DNA of 20,091 nt, from positions 1-20,091 of the forward strand of contig JALWYT010000155.1 in NCBI GenBank assembly GCA_026992705.1, in the 5' to 3' direction. The notes under the pieces were generated by a model that saw only the letters and a program-made list of their open reading frames with translations, was not told the origin of the DNA and did not search any database. This document shows, in pieces, positions 1-7,637 of the stretch. The translations under genes were made by a program, and so were the position numbers. This DNA is from Thiotrichaceae bacterium. GTDB taxonomy: Bacteria; Pseudomonadota; Gammaproteobacteria; Thiotrichales; Thiotrichaceae. Numbering within the stretch: position 1 is the first letter of the stretch; every line of letters starts with the position of its first letter.

Positions 1-350
1 GCAAAGATGTTGCACAAGGCAATCCGAATGATCCATATATTCAAGACTTAAATGCAGAGCTATCTATTAATAGCGAAGAAGAAACCAAATCAGCTGAAAT
101 AAAAGAAGATTCACCTAATCAAGCAAAAACCGTTGATAATTCAAGCAATACACATGAGGCTAACAATGAGCGTACGATCATTGTTCTTAAGGGAGAGTCA
201 CTATCAAAAATTGCCACAAAAATATATGGTTCTAGCGAAAAATACCATCTTTTATACGAAGCAAATAAAGACAGGATAAGTAACCCAAATAATATTTCAG
301 TTGGACAAATATTGAAAGTTCCGCCACTACCTAAAGAAAGTACCGAATAA
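1..350 (+). CDS. LysM-domain protein, C-terminal part (5' end outside window)
   Basis: The frame starting at base 3 is open from the window edge to the TAA at 348-350 and gives about 115 residues. The first ~60 are a polar, Glu/Asn/Ser-rich linker with no recognisable fold. The last ~50, beginning around RTIIVLKGESLSKIA, form a LysM module: the GESLSKIA turn, an IYG segment, then a LYEANKD helix, an NPNNISVGQ turn and ILKVPPLP at the end. LysM modules bind N-acetylglucosamine-containing glycans such as peptidoglycan, so this is probably a periplasmic or envelope protein. The product cannot be named because the N-terminal part is missing. It runs convergently into xerD with about 30 bp between the stop codons. 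Confidence 0.75.
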   Translation, partial: KDVAQGNPNDPYIQDLNAELSINSEEETKSAEIKEDSPNQAKTVDNSSNTHEANNERTIIVLKGESLSKIATKIYGSSEKYHLLYEANKDRISNPNNISVGQILKVPPLPKESTE

Positions 351-367
351 AGTTAAGCCCATAACTT
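350..367. terminator. Weak hairpin between convergent LysM gene and xerD
   Basis: AAGTTA at 350-355 pairs with TAACTT at 362-367 around a 6-nt loop, directly at the stop of the LysM gene and 15 bp from the end of xerD. No proper T-tract follows on either strand, so this is only a weak terminator candidate suggested by its position. Confidence 0.25.
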
Positions 368-381
368 CAAATATTGTAGGT

Positions 382-1302
382 TTATCCTCTAGGGTGATGT
401 TTCTTATGCAAAGTTTGTAAACGGGCTTGAGCAACATGTGTATAAATCTGTGTTGTTGATAAATCACTATGTCCTAATAATAATTGAACCACTCGTAAAT
501 CGGCTCCATGATTAAGTAAATGAGTTGCAAAAGCATGACGTAGAGTATGGGGCGATATTTTTATCTGGATGCCTGCTTGTTTAGCATATTTTTTAATTAA
601 ATACCAAAATGCTTGGCGTGTCATAGCAGAGCCTCTAGCAGTAACAAAAAGAGCATCACTCACAGCATTGGCTTCCATTAATACTGGACGAGCTAATTGC
701 ATATAACGCTGCACCCAATCCATTGCGACCTCACCCATTGGTACTAATCGCTCTTTATTACCTTTACCTGTAATTCGAATAACACCCTGAGTTAAACTTA
801 ATGCTTGCAATCGAATTTCTACTAATTCCGATACCCGCAACCCTGTTGCATACAATAATTCCAACATTGCCCTATTTCGTAAGCCAAGTTCAGTCTGGAT
901 GTTTGGAGATGCTAAAAGTGCTTCAACTTGTTTTTCTGATAAAGCATGCGGTAGTTGTCGTCTTAATATGGGGGATTCAACTAATAAACTAGGGTCTTCT
1001 TTGATCTTTTTTTCACGCAAAAGATAGCGATAAAACCGCCGTACACTTGCTAGAAAGCGAGCGGAACTATTCGCTGAAAGATTTACCCTACCCCGCCAAG
1101 CAAGATAATTCTGCAAATCAGCACGACAAGCGGTTAGTATTCCTCGGTCAGTATGTTCACCTAGCCAAGCAGAAAAACTTCGCAAATCTCGTTCATACGC
1201 TGCCAAGGTATTTTGGCTTAAACCACGCTCTGCCCATATAGCATCAAGGAACTGATCAATAATTGCCTGTTCACTCGATAAGATACGGATTTTCTTAACC
1301 AC
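382..1302 (-). CDS. xerD: Tyrosine recombinase XerD
   Basis: 306 residues, the usual length for XerC/XerD. These cytoplasmic recombinases resolve chromosome dimers at dif together with their partner and FtsK. The N-terminal SAM-like DNA-binding domain covers about 12-100 and the catalytic domain about 115-300. All catalytic positions are visible: R156 (ATGLRVSEL), K180 (TGKGNKERL), H252 and R255 (SPHTLRHAFATHLLNHGADL), H278 (LLGHSDLSTTQ) and the nucleophile Y287 (IYTHV). The LNHGADLRVVQ and HHPRG tail segments are XerD-like rather than XerC-like. The start is a GTG at 1300-1302 with no obvious Shine-Dalgarno. It lies only 7 nt after the stop of the DUF302 gene, so coupling to that gene is plausible. 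No dif-like site was recognised. Confidence 0.93.
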   Translation of the reverse strand: MVKKIRILSSEQAIIDQFLDAIWAERGLSQNTLAAYERDLRSFSAWLGEHTDRGILTACRADLQNYLAWRGRVNLSANSSARFLASVRRFYRYLLREKKIKEDPSLLVESPILRRQLPHALSEKQVEALLASPNIQTELGLRNRAMLELLYATGLRVSELVEIRLQALSLTQGVIRITGKGNKERLVPMGEVAMDWVQRYMQLARPVLMEANAVSDALFVTARGSAMTRQAFWYLIKKYAKQAGIQIKISPHTLRHAFATHLLNHGADLRVVQLLLGHSDLSTTQIYTHVAQARLQTLHKKHHPRG

Positions 1303-1309
1303 TACTAAG

Positions 1310-1813
1310 TTATTGGGTTGCTTCTTCTACAATACTTGATAATAAATCATTGATATCTTTGAAAACCTCTTCAGCATCGCCTACTAGTTGAGGCTTTCGA
1401 TAAGAAAGATAGACAGTATCAGGCTTATCTTTATAGGTATAAATCGCTATAGTAAATGGGCAAACCGAAATATTTTCAGGGCTAGCAATTGCCATTTTAT
1501 GGGAAATAACTGCACTACAAAATTCAACAGACTCTGCTTTCTCAAAAATCTGTTTATCAAAACCTAAATCTTTCCCAGTACGACTTAACATATCACTAAC
1601 ATGCAAGGTACCACTTAGCTTCAACCCTTTTCCTGTAATCGCTAATTCAACATTTTCTTTGACGGCATCAAATTCATCTTCAATTTGTGTAACAATAATT
1701 GGACTTTCATTATTTTTTAGTGTCATCGTCTCTGTATTCTGTTTCATCTCATTTGCATTCACAACACTACTAAAGAATAATACTGTAGCAAGAAAAAACT
1801 TATTTTTTATCAT
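1310..1813 (-). CDS. Secreted DUF302-domain protein
   Basis: About 167 residues when started at the ATG at 1811-1813. An in-frame ATG 15 bp upstream (1826-1828) is less likely because the AAGGAG Shine-Dalgarno falls inside that extension, 6 nt before the chosen start. A signal peptide spans residues 1-20 (MIKNKFFLATVLFFSSVVNA, likely cleaved after NA). The mature part matches the DUF302 fold: alternating beta strands, an EFCSAVISHKM helix, then SVCPFTIAIYTYKD, where the family typically has PC.IAVYE-type sequence. Two cysteines in the core (in EFCSAV and SVCPF) could form a disulfide in the periplasm. DUF302 has no established reaction. The gene sits directly upstream of xerD, with which it may be cotranscribed, but no functional link is apparent. 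Confidence 0.75.
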   Translation of the reverse strand: MIKNKFFLATVLFFSSVVNANEMKQNTETMTLKNNESPIIVTQIEDEFDAVKENVELAITGKGLKLSGTLHVSDMLSRTGKDLGFDKQIFEKAESVEFCSAVISHKMAIASPENISVCPFTIAIYTYKDKPDTVYLSYRKPQLVGDAEEVFKDINDLLSSIVEEATQ

Positions 1814-1819
1814 CACCAA

Positions 1820-1825
1820 CTCCTT
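1820..1825 (-). promoter_or_regulatory. Shine-Dalgarno deciding the DUF302 gene start
   Basis: AAGGAG on the minus strand lies 6 nt before the ATG at 1811-1813. The upstream in-frame ATG would place this site within the coding sequence, so the downstream ATG is preferred. Confidence 0.7.
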
Positions 1826-1826
1826 C

Positions 1827-1896
1827 ATATTTTAAAATATCTCCCAACAATTCTCAGTTTTATAAGTAATAGAAGCAAATTAAAGCTTATTGGGAG
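1827..1896. repeat. Palindrome and inverted repeat upstream of the DUF302 gene
   Basis: A perfect 14-bp palindrome, ATATTTTAAAATAT (1827-1840), lies just before the ribosome binding site. CTCCCAA at 1841-1847 is repeated inverted as TTGGGAG at 1890-1896, 42 nt apart. The pair could form a 5'-UTR hairpin or be an operator. The rest of the 1814-2043 gap is AT-rich and shows no gene. Confidence 0.3.
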
Positions 1897-2043
1897 TCTC
1901 TAATTATTCTGCCACATATTAGGTACTCATGATATGCTAGATATTACTTAAATTATAATTATTGGTATAAGGTATTAGCCGAAGTATTCCTTTTGAGAAA
2001 TAATCGCCCAACCGCATTAAACGACTGAATCTGAAAATATTAC

Positions 2044-3327
2044 CTAATCAATAAGTCCCTTTATTTTCAATACGTCAATTATTACTTCCATTATCCTTTC
2101 TATATCATTCTTTTTTATAATGTAGGGTGGCATAGTGTAAACCAATTTTCCGAATGGGCGTAGCCATATGCCTCGTTGGACGAATTGTTCTTGTATTGTT
2201 GCCATATCAACGGCTTTTTTCATTTCAACTACGCCGATTGCTCCTTTGACCCGTACATCTTTGACGGTTTTTAATGATTTGCAGGTTTGTAAGCCTTCTT
2301 TTAGACAGTGTTCAATGCTTAGGATTTGCTTTTGCCAGTCGGATTCTAAGAGTAGTTTGATACTGGTGTTGGCAACGGCACAGGCGAGTGGGTTTGCCAT
2401 AAAGGTTGGACCGTGCATTAATGGGGTTTCGCCGATACCGTTGGCGATTGCGGTGGTGGTGAGTGTGGCAGCTAGGGTCATGTAGCCGCCTGTGAGTGAT
2501 TTACCGATGCAGAGAATATCAGGGGCAATATTGGCTTGTTCATAGGCGAATAATGTGCCTGTACGCCCGAAGCCTGTGGCGATTTCATCTAAGATTAGCA
2601 GGACATGATATTGATCGCATAGTTGGCGGATTTGCCGTAAGTATTCAGGGCAGTAAAATCGCATCCCCCCTGCCCCTTGTACAATGGGTTCAATAATAAC
2701 AGCGGCAATTTCTTGGTGATGTTGTTTGATTAGGTTTTTGAAGCTATTCAATGCGTTTTTATCGGGTGTATCGCCATGACATTGGGGGGCATCGGCAAAA
2801 TAATGTTGGGGTAGAACGCCTTTGAATAGCCCGTGCATTCCGTTTACGGGGTCGCAAACTGCCATTGCTCCAAAGGTGTCGCCGTGATAACCGTTGCGGA
2901 CGGTGAGTAGTTTTTGTTTTTTGTCATTGCCTTGGGTGAACCAGTATTGAATCGCCATTTTAATGGCGACTTCAACCGACACTGAGCCAGAGTCCGCAAA
3001 GAATACATGCTGTAAAGGTTCACAGGTGATATTGATTAGGGTTTCTGCAAGTTCAATAGCAGGTGGGTGGGTAATGCCGCCAAACATAACATGCGACATA
3101 CGGGTGAGTTGCTGTTGAATGGCTGCGTTTAGAACGGGATGATTGTAGCCATGAATTGCCGCCCACCATGATGACATGCCATCTATCAGCTTACGCCCAT
3201 CCGCTAATTCCAAATAGACACCATCAGCCGCAACAATGGGATATGTGGGCAGGGGGTTGACCATTGATGTATAAGGATGCCAGATATGTTGTTGGTCAAA
3301 TGTTTGCCATTGGTTGGGGTGTAACAA
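2044..3327 (-). CDS. bioA: Adenosylmethionine-8-amino-7-oxononanoate aminotransferase
   Basis: 427 residues, the normal BioA length. The enzyme makes 7,8-diaminopelargonate from 8-amino-7-oxononanoate using S-adenosylmethionine as amino donor, the antepenultimate step of biotin synthesis in the cytoplasm. Class III aminotransferase signatures are present: WHPYTSM (16-22) and SSWWAAIHGYNHP near the N-terminus, GYHGDT (146-151), the PLP-ring aspartate D248 in LDEIATGFGRTG, the Schiff-base lysine K276 in IGKSLTGGYM, HGPTFMANPLACA (305-317) and the substrate-binding R390 in LRPFGKLVYTMPPY. The start codon is TTG (3325-3327), preceded by AAGGAG with 6-nt spacing. It follows tex by 33 nt on the same strand. 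No other biotin gene is in the window, so bioA is separated from the usual bioBFHCD cluster. Confidence 0.95.
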   Translation of the reverse strand: MLHPNQWQTFDQQHIWHPYTSMVNPLPTYPIVAADGVYLELADGRKLIDGMSSWWAAIHGYNHPVLNAAIQQQLTRMSHVMFGGITHPPAIELAETLINITCEPLQHVFFADSGSVSVEVAIKMAIQYWFTQGNDKKQKLLTVRNGYHGDTFGAMAVCDPVNGMHGLFKGVLPQHYFADAPQCHGDTPDKNALNSFKNLIKQHHQEIAAVIIEPIVQGAGGMRFYCPEYLRQIRQLCDQYHVLLILDEIATGFGRTGTLFAYEQANIAPDILCIGKSLTGGYMTLAATLTTTAIANGIGETPLMHGPTFMANPLACAVANTSIKLLLESDWQKQILSIEHCLKEGLQTCKSLKTVKDVRVKGAIGVVEMKKAVDMATIQEQFVQRGIWLRPFGKLVYTMPPYIIKKNDIERIMEVIIDVLKIKGLID

Positions 3328-3333
3328 AAGACT

Positions 3334-3339
3334 CTCCTT
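3334..3339 (-). promoter_or_regulatory. Shine-Dalgarno supporting the TTG start of bioA
   Basis: AAGGAG on the minus strand, 6 nt before the TTG at 3325-3327. No ATG or GTG in the short tex-bioA gap offers a better start. Confidence 0.7.
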
Positions 3340-3360
3340 TGGATCTTGCTTTAGTCTAAA

Positions 3361-4797
3361 TTACCTTGCTCGCTTAAAAGCATCCGCCATCACCGAGTGC
3401 ATAGTTTGTTGTTTGCTTTGAGGTTTTGATCGTTGTTTTTTAAGTTTATGTGATTTCATGGTTAAACTGATGCGTTTTCGTTGCACATCAACTTCTTGTA
3501 CTTTGACTTTAACCACATCGCCCGCTTTTACAACATCGCGTGGGTCTTTTACAAAGCGGTCTGCTAGTTGTGAAATATGTACTAAACCGTCTTGGTGTAC
3601 GCCAATATCCACAAAAGCCCCGAAGTTTGTGACATTGCTGACCACACCTTCTAGCTGCATTCCTTCGTATAAATCATCAATGCTATCCACGCCTTCTTTA
3701 AAGCTTGCAGTCACAAATTCAGGTCGAGGATCACGACCAGGTTTATCCAGCTCGCTTAAAATATCTTTGATTGTTGGCAAGCCAAAGTTGTCATCAACAT
3801 AATCATGCGGATTTAATTGTTGAATAAATGCCGATTGACCGATTAAGTCTTGTACATTTTTGTTATTACGTTGAGCAATTTTATTCACTACCTCATAGGC
3901 TTCAGGATGTACCGCTGAAGCATCGAGAGGGTTATCACCATTGCGAATGCGTAAAAAACCCGCCGCTTGTTCAAAGGCTTTAGGTCCTAAGCGTTTGACT
4001 TTTTTAAGCTGTTGACGATTGCTAAACACACCATGCTCATTGCGGTAAGCAATAATATTTTCTGCCAAGCCTAAATTTAAGCCTGCAATATGCGATAACA
4101 ATGCAGCGGAGGCGGTATTTACATCAACCCCTACTTTATTGACGCAATCCTCCACAGTAGCATCTAAAGAACGGGCTAATTGCACCTGATTAACATCGTG
4201 TTGATACTGCCCAACGCCAATTGCTTTGGGTTCGATTTTTACCAATTCTGCTAATGGGTCTTGCAAACGACGAGCAATAGAAACAGCTCCACGCAAGGAA
4301 ACATCTAAATCTGGGAACTCCTTAGCGGCTAATTCCGATGCCGAATAAACCGATGCACCCGCTTCTGAAGTAATTAATTTAGCAATATTCAACTCAGGAT
4401 AGCGTTTAAACAAGTCGGCAACGAGCTTATCTGTCTCGCGGGATGCCGTACCATTGCCGATACTAATCAGCTCAACATGATGCTTCTTAGCAAGTTGGTA
4501 GAGTGTTTCAATCGATTGATCCCATTGATTGAGAGGCTGGTGCGGGTAAATCGTTGCGGTCTCTAGCAATTTACCTGTGGCATCGACAACGGCAACTTTT
4601 ACGCCCGTGCGAATACCCGGATCTAAACCCATCGTTGCCTTATTTCCTGCTGGAGCGGCTAATAATAAATCACTTAGATTTTGTGAAAAGACATTAATCG
4701 CCTCCTGCTCAGCTTGCTCACGCAGTCGCATTTTTAAATCAATATCTAATTTGCTGTGAATTTTAACCTTCCACGCCCAGCGAACCGTATCTAACAA
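3361..4797 (-). CDS. tex: Tex C-terminal fragment (YqgF-like, HhH and S1 domains)
   Basis: 478 codons open downstream of the TGA; the first possible start is a TTG at 4795-4797 with no Shine-Dalgarno. Numbering from there, the YqgF/RNase H-like domain begins near 55 (GLDPGIRTGVKVAVVD) and includes the IGNGTASRETD and SEAGASVYSASE motifs. Helix-hairpin-helix modules cover about 226-285 (VNTASAALLSHIAGL to KRLGPKAFEQAAGFLRI). The S1 RNA-binding domain covers about 378-448 (GVVSNVTNFGAFVDIGVHQD), followed by a Lys-rich tail. Reinitiation here is not supported by a ribosome binding site, so this part is probably made only if the TGA is an error or is read through. Confidence 0.8.
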   Translation of the reverse strand: MLDTVRWAWKVKIHSKLDIDLKMRLREQAEQEAINVFSQNLSDLLLAAPAGNKATMGLDPGIRTGVKVAVVDATGKLLETATIYPHQPLNQWDQSIETLYQLAKKHHVELISIGNGTASRETDKLVADLFKRYPELNIAKLITSEAGASVYSASELAAKEFPDLDVSLRGAVSIARRLQDPLAELVKIEPKAIGVGQYQHDVNQVQLARSLDATVEDCVNKVGVDVNTASAALLSHIAGLNLGLAENIIAYRNEHGVFSNRQQLKKVKRLGPKAFEQAAGFLRIRNGDNPLDASAVHPEAYEVVNKIAQRNNKNVQDLIGQSAFIQQLNPHDYVDDNFGLPTIKDILSELDKPGRDPRPEFVTASFKEGVDSIDDLYEGMQLEGVVSNVTNFGAFVDIGVHQDGLVHISQLADRFVKDPRDVVKAGDVVKVKVQEVDVQRKRISLTMKSHKLKKQRSKPQSKQQTMHSVMADAFKRAR

Positions 4798-4857
4798 CCA
4801 GTCATCCGCCGCTCTGGCTTGATCTTGAATATGGAAAGCTTGTGCGATTTTTGCCTT

Positions 4858-5601
4858 TCAATGATGCATCTGCCCGTCTGCAACATCAACATCTAAATTT
4901 AGGCTTAAAATTTTCTCACTGCGACCTCGGAATAATGCCAATGCCCGATGCGATGGAATCTGCTTAATCGCTTCCTGATAATCAAAGTAGTCTTTAAACT
5001 TTTCCCCTTCACTTTCCTTGCCTTTCATGACTTTTGCTGTCAGGATGCCCTTATCCCAAAGATAATCCCGCAGTTCAGCAAGCAGACTCGCATTTTCTGC
5101 AAATTGCTCTATTAAAATCTGTCTTGCCCCATCTAATGCGGCTTTTGCATCGTGGATATTATGCTCAGGGTTAAGGTATTTCTCGGCTTCTTGTTCAGGT
5201 GAAAGCTTTGGATTTTCCAGCAAGCTGTTTGCTAATGGCTCTAAGCCTGCCTCTCTTGCAATCTGTGCTTTAGTGCGGCGTTTTTGCTTATAGGGCAGGT
5301 ATAAATCTTCTAATTCAGTGCGTATTTTGACTTGATTAATCTGCTTTTTCAAGGCTTCCGTCAACTTACCCTGCTCATCAATCGCCTTGAGAATCGTCTC
5401 ACGGCGTTTATGCAATTCGCGTAAATAATGCAAACGCTCAGCTAACGACCGTAATTGCCCATCATCCAAACCACCTGTTTTCTCCTTTCGATAGCGAGCA
5501 ATAAAAGGCACCGTTGCCCCCTCATCCAGCATAGTAATTACTGTATCAACTTGTTGTTCGGTGATTGATAATTCTTGTGCAATAATTTCTGCTATTGGCA
5601 T
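4858..5601 (-). CDS. tex: Tex N-terminal fragment (helical Tex_N region)
   Basis: 247 residues from the ATG at 5599-5601 to the TGA. It holds the Tex N-terminal helical and HTH-like region: QQVDTVITMLDEGATVPFIARYRKEKTGGLDD is highly typical. It continues through RTELEDLYLPYKQKRRTKAQIA and ends in the segment containing HRALALFRGRSEKIL. It stops before the YqgF/RNase H-like, helix-hairpin-helix and S1 parts. If it were translated alone it would lack the RNA-binding end, so a functional stand-alone product is unlikely. Confidence 0.8.
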   Translation of the reverse strand: MPIAEIIAQELSITEQQVDTVITMLDEGATVPFIARYRKEKTGGLDDGQLRSLAERLHYLRELHKRRETILKAIDEQGKLTEALKKQINQVKIRTELEDLYLPYKQKRRTKAQIAREAGLEPLANSLLENPKLSPEQEAEKYLNPEHNIHDAKAALDGARQILIEQFAENASLLAELRDYLWDKGILTAKVMKGKESEGEKFKDYFDYQEAIKQIPSHRALALFRGRSEKILSLNLDVDVADGQMHH

Positions 5602-5705
5602 ACGTCATCCTGATTGTAGTCACAAAAATAAAGCAGGCGATTATAGCGGAAAGTAATTGGAAAAGTATCTAGGAATGATAAATGGAAGAACCTATAAAAC
5701 ACAAC

Positions 5706-5718
5706 CTACCATTGGTAG
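5706..5718. promoter_or_regulatory. Short palindrome overlapping the predicted der -35
   Basis: CTACCA at 5706-5711, one central T, then TGGTAG at 5713-5718 form a perfect 6-bp inverted repeat. It lies in the tex-der divergent intergenic region and overlaps the -35 element proposed for der, a location that would suit an operator. No regulator is identified. Confidence 0.3.
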
Positions 5719-5740
5719 TTTTGCTAAATACCTATATACT
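5712..5740 (+). promoter_or_regulatory. Predicted sigma70 promoter of der
   Basis: TTGGTA at 5712-5717 (4 of 6 to the -35 consensus) and TATACT at 5735-5740 (5 of 6 to the -10 consensus) are separated by exactly 17 nt. Transcription would start near 5747, leaving a ~60-nt leader before the der ATG at 5810. Confidence 0.45.
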
Positions 5741-5809
5741 AACAAACTACAAGCCCCCCATGATATATGCTATCCTGCCCTCCCTTTGTTTTATAGCTTT
5801 GAATTAATT

Positions 5810-7201
5810 ATGCGACCTGTTCTTGCTTTGATTGGCCGCCCTAATGTGGGTAAATCGACTTTATTTAATCGCTTGACTCGTTCTCGTGATGCACTTGTGG
5901 CGAATTTCCCGGGTTTAACGCGGGATCGTAAGTATGGTATGGGGAAGTTGGGTACGAAGGATTATCTGGTTGTTGATACGGGTGGCTTGAGTGGCGAGGA
6001 GGAAGGCATTGATGAGTATATGGCGAGCCAGACGTGGGCGGCGGTTGAGGAGGCGAATATTCTGCTGTTTATTGTCGATGGGCATGATGGTTTGACGGCG
6101 GCTGATGAGCAGATTGCTAATCGCTTACGGCAGACGGGTAAGCCAATTTATTTATTGGTGAATAAAACAGATCGTATTGACCCAGATCAGGCAACGGCTG
6201 AGTTTTATGCTTTAGGCTTTACAGAGGTCTTTCAGATTGCGGCGACGCAGAATCGTGGTGTGACTAAAATGATTGAGACGATTTTGGCTCCTTACCCTAA
6301 TCGTGAGGTCGTTGAGGAAAAACGTAATCGCAATCGCGAACAGGATGGCATCCGCTTGGCGTTTGTGGGTCGCCCGAATGTCGGCAAGTCCACATTGGTT
6401 AATCGTATTTTGGGCGAAGAACGTGTGGTGGCTTTTGATGAGCCAGGTACAACACGGGATAGTATTTTTATTCCGTTTGAGCGTGATGGTCAGAAATATA
6501 CCTTGATTGATACCGCAGGGGTGCGTCGGCGTAGTCGGGTTAATCAGGCAATTGAGAAGTTTAGCATTATAAAAACCCTGCAAGCCATTGAAGATTCTCA
6601 CGTTGTGGTGATGGTGCTGGATGCCCATGAAAATATTGCAGATCAGGATGCTCATTTGCTGGGCTTGATTTTAGATGCAGGGCGAGCCTTGGTTTTAGCG
6701 ATTAATAAATGGGATGGGCTGGATGATTATGCCCGCGAGATGATTAAACAGCAGCTTGAAATTAAACTCCCCTTTCTGGATTTTGCAGAGCAACATTTTA
6801 TTTCTGCCCTGCATGGTACAGGCGTGGGGCATTTATTCGCTTCGGTCATTGCCGCTTATCAGTCATCTATGCTAAAAGTCAGCACCTCACGCTTGACCCG
6901 TATTTTAGAAACAGCGGTGAGTACACACCAACCGCCCTTAGTTAAGGGGCGACGTATTAAGCTACGCTATGCTCATCAAGGCGGGAGTAATCCCTTTATT
7001 TTGGTCATTCATGGTAATCAAACCAAGCGTATTCCAGCATCTTATAAACGCTATTTAATGAATTACTTTAGAAAGACGCTAAAATTAGTGGGTACACAAA
7101 TTCGTATCGAATTCAAATCAGGTGATAATCCTTTCGAGGGTAAAAAGAACATGCCTGAATGGATGCAAAAAAAGAAACAGAAAAAACAAAAGAAAAAATA
7201 A
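5810..7201 (+). CDS. der: Ribosome assembly GTPase Der (EngA)
   Basis: 463 residues. Der is an essential tandem-GTPase that assists maturation of the 50S ribosomal subunit. G domain 1 has the P-loop GRPNVGKST (9-17), DTGG (57-60) and NKTD (118-121). G domain 2 has GRPNVGKST (187-195), DTAG (234-237) and NKWD (299-302). A C-terminal KH-like domain follows (about 355-440, with PPLVKGRRIKLRYAHQ and NPFILVIHGN), then a lysine-rich tail. I chose the ATG at 5810 because MRPVLALIGRPNVGKS is the family N-terminus. The frame is open back to 5657, but those 51 extra residues are not Der-like and would cover the predicted promoter. The next gene starts 1 nt after the stop. Confidence 0.97.
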   Translation: MRPVLALIGRPNVGKSTLFNRLTRSRDALVANFPGLTRDRKYGMGKLGTKDYLVVDTGGLSGEEEGIDEYMASQTWAAVEEANILLFIVDGHDGLTAADEQIANRLRQTGKPIYLLVNKTDRIDPDQATAEFYALGFTEVFQIAATQNRGVTKMIETILAPYPNREVVEEKRNRNREQDGIRLAFVGRPNVGKSTLVNRILGEERVVAFDEPGTTRDSIFIPFERDGQKYTLIDTAGVRRRSRVNQAIEKFSIIKTLQAIEDSHVVVMVLDAHENIADQDAHLLGLILDAGRALVLAINKWDGLDDYAREMIKQQLEIKLPFLDFAEQHFISALHGTGVGHLFASVIAAYQSSMLKVSTSRLTRILETAVSTHQPPLVKGRRIKLRYAHQGGSNPFILVIHGNQTKRIPASYKRYLMNYFRKTLKLVGTQIRIEFKSGDNPFEGKKNMPEWMQKKKQKKQKKK

Positions 7202-7202
7202 T

Positions 7203-7637
7203 ATGGCAAATACTTTTCAGATGGATGTTGTTGACAGCCATCATAAAATTTTTAGCGGTGAAATCACCGAAGTCACCGCCCCCGGAACCATGGGCTATTT
7301 AACCATTATGGCAGGGCATACCCAGCTTATCACCTCGTTAAAAGCGGGCGAACTCAACTATACCTTAGCGGATGGTAGCAATGACGTGCTATTTATCTCT
7401 GGCGGTATTTTAGAAGTGCAACTGCATGTCGTAACGATTTTGGCAGATACTATTTTGCGAAGTGATGAATTGGATGCAAAAGCCGCTCAAGAGGCAATTG
7501 ACCGAGCCAATGAGAAAATCGCTCGTAGCCCAATCAACTCCAAAGAACATCAGCAATTAGAGCGGGAGATTCAGATTATGAAAGCCCTGATCAAAATGTC
7601 CCGCACCACTAATAAATTACGCATTAAACGCTATTAA
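7203..7637 (+). CDS. atpC: F-type ATP synthase epsilon-subunit homologue, outside an atp operon
   Basis: 144 residues, the normal epsilon-subunit length. The beta-sandwich domain (about 1-87) shows FQMDVVDSHHKIFSGEITEVTAPG, GYLTIMAGHTQLITSLKAG and FISGGILEVQLHVVTILAD. The helical hairpin (about 88-144) shows ELDAKAAQEAIDRANEKIA and ends in basic residues. Epsilon connects the rotor to F1 and can inhibit ATP hydrolysis. In most Gammaproteobacteria atpC is the last gene of atpIBEFHAGDC. Here it stands alone, 1 nt behind der and overlapping mobB by one base, so it may be a relocated or second copy. The ATG at 7203 is chosen because the fold starts there; an in-frame start at 7122 lies inside der. 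No strong ribosome site is seen, so coupling to der is likely. Confidence 0.88.
   Translation: MANTFQMDVVDSHHKIFSGEITEVTAPGTMGYLTIMAGHTQLITSLKAGELNYTLADGSNDVLFISGGILEVQLHVVTILADTILRSDELDAKAAQEAIDRANEKIARSPINSKEHQQLEREIQIMKALIKMSRTTNKLRIKRY

Larger units (their letters stand above)
3361..5601 (-). pseudogene. tex: tex, RNA-binding transcription accessory protein, interrupted by an in-frame TGA
   Basis: Both halves, 4858-5601 and 3361-4797, lie in the same reading frame. The 60 bases between them translate without another stop to KAKIAQAFHIQDQARAADDW, which matches the Tex family there. The only lesion is a TGA at 4858-4860, codon 248 of 747. Repairing that codon restores a Tex of about 746 residues, close to the usual 750-780. 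No frameshift or deletion is visible and both sides are strongly conserved, so this is a very recent nonsense mutation, a sequencing error, or a codon that is read through. Tex binds RNA and is linked to transcription and stress or toxin expression. It is usually non-essential, so loss is tolerable. bioA follows 33 nt downstream. Confidence 0.85.

Noticed and set aside
382..1302. xerD as a phage or integron integrase marking a mobile element
   Set aside because: Length, motifs and the C-terminal tail are those of the housekeeping XerD, and no attachment sites, tRNA or phage genes are near.
4858..4860. TGA read as Trp or Gly by an alternative genetic code
   Set aside because: It is the only in-frame TGA across all the recognised genes here, whereas a recoded genome would use TGA often. 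TGA also serves as the natural stop of mobB and of the TSP3-repeat gene, although both would gain only a few codons if it were read through.
4820..4860. Selenocysteine insertion at the tex TGA
   Set aside because: Downstream of the TGA only a weak GAAAG/CTTTC pairing is visible, not a convincing bacterial SECIS. Tex is not a known selenoprotein and the position is in a variable loop.
5657..5809. N-terminal extension of der by 51 residues
   Set aside because: The extension has no Der similarity, contains the predicted promoter, and the standard Der N-terminus begins at the ATG at 5810.
7122..7202. Earlier start of the atpC-like gene inside der
   Set aside because: The extra 27 residues are the out-of-frame reading of the der lysine-rich tail. 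The epsilon fold begins at the ATG at 7203.
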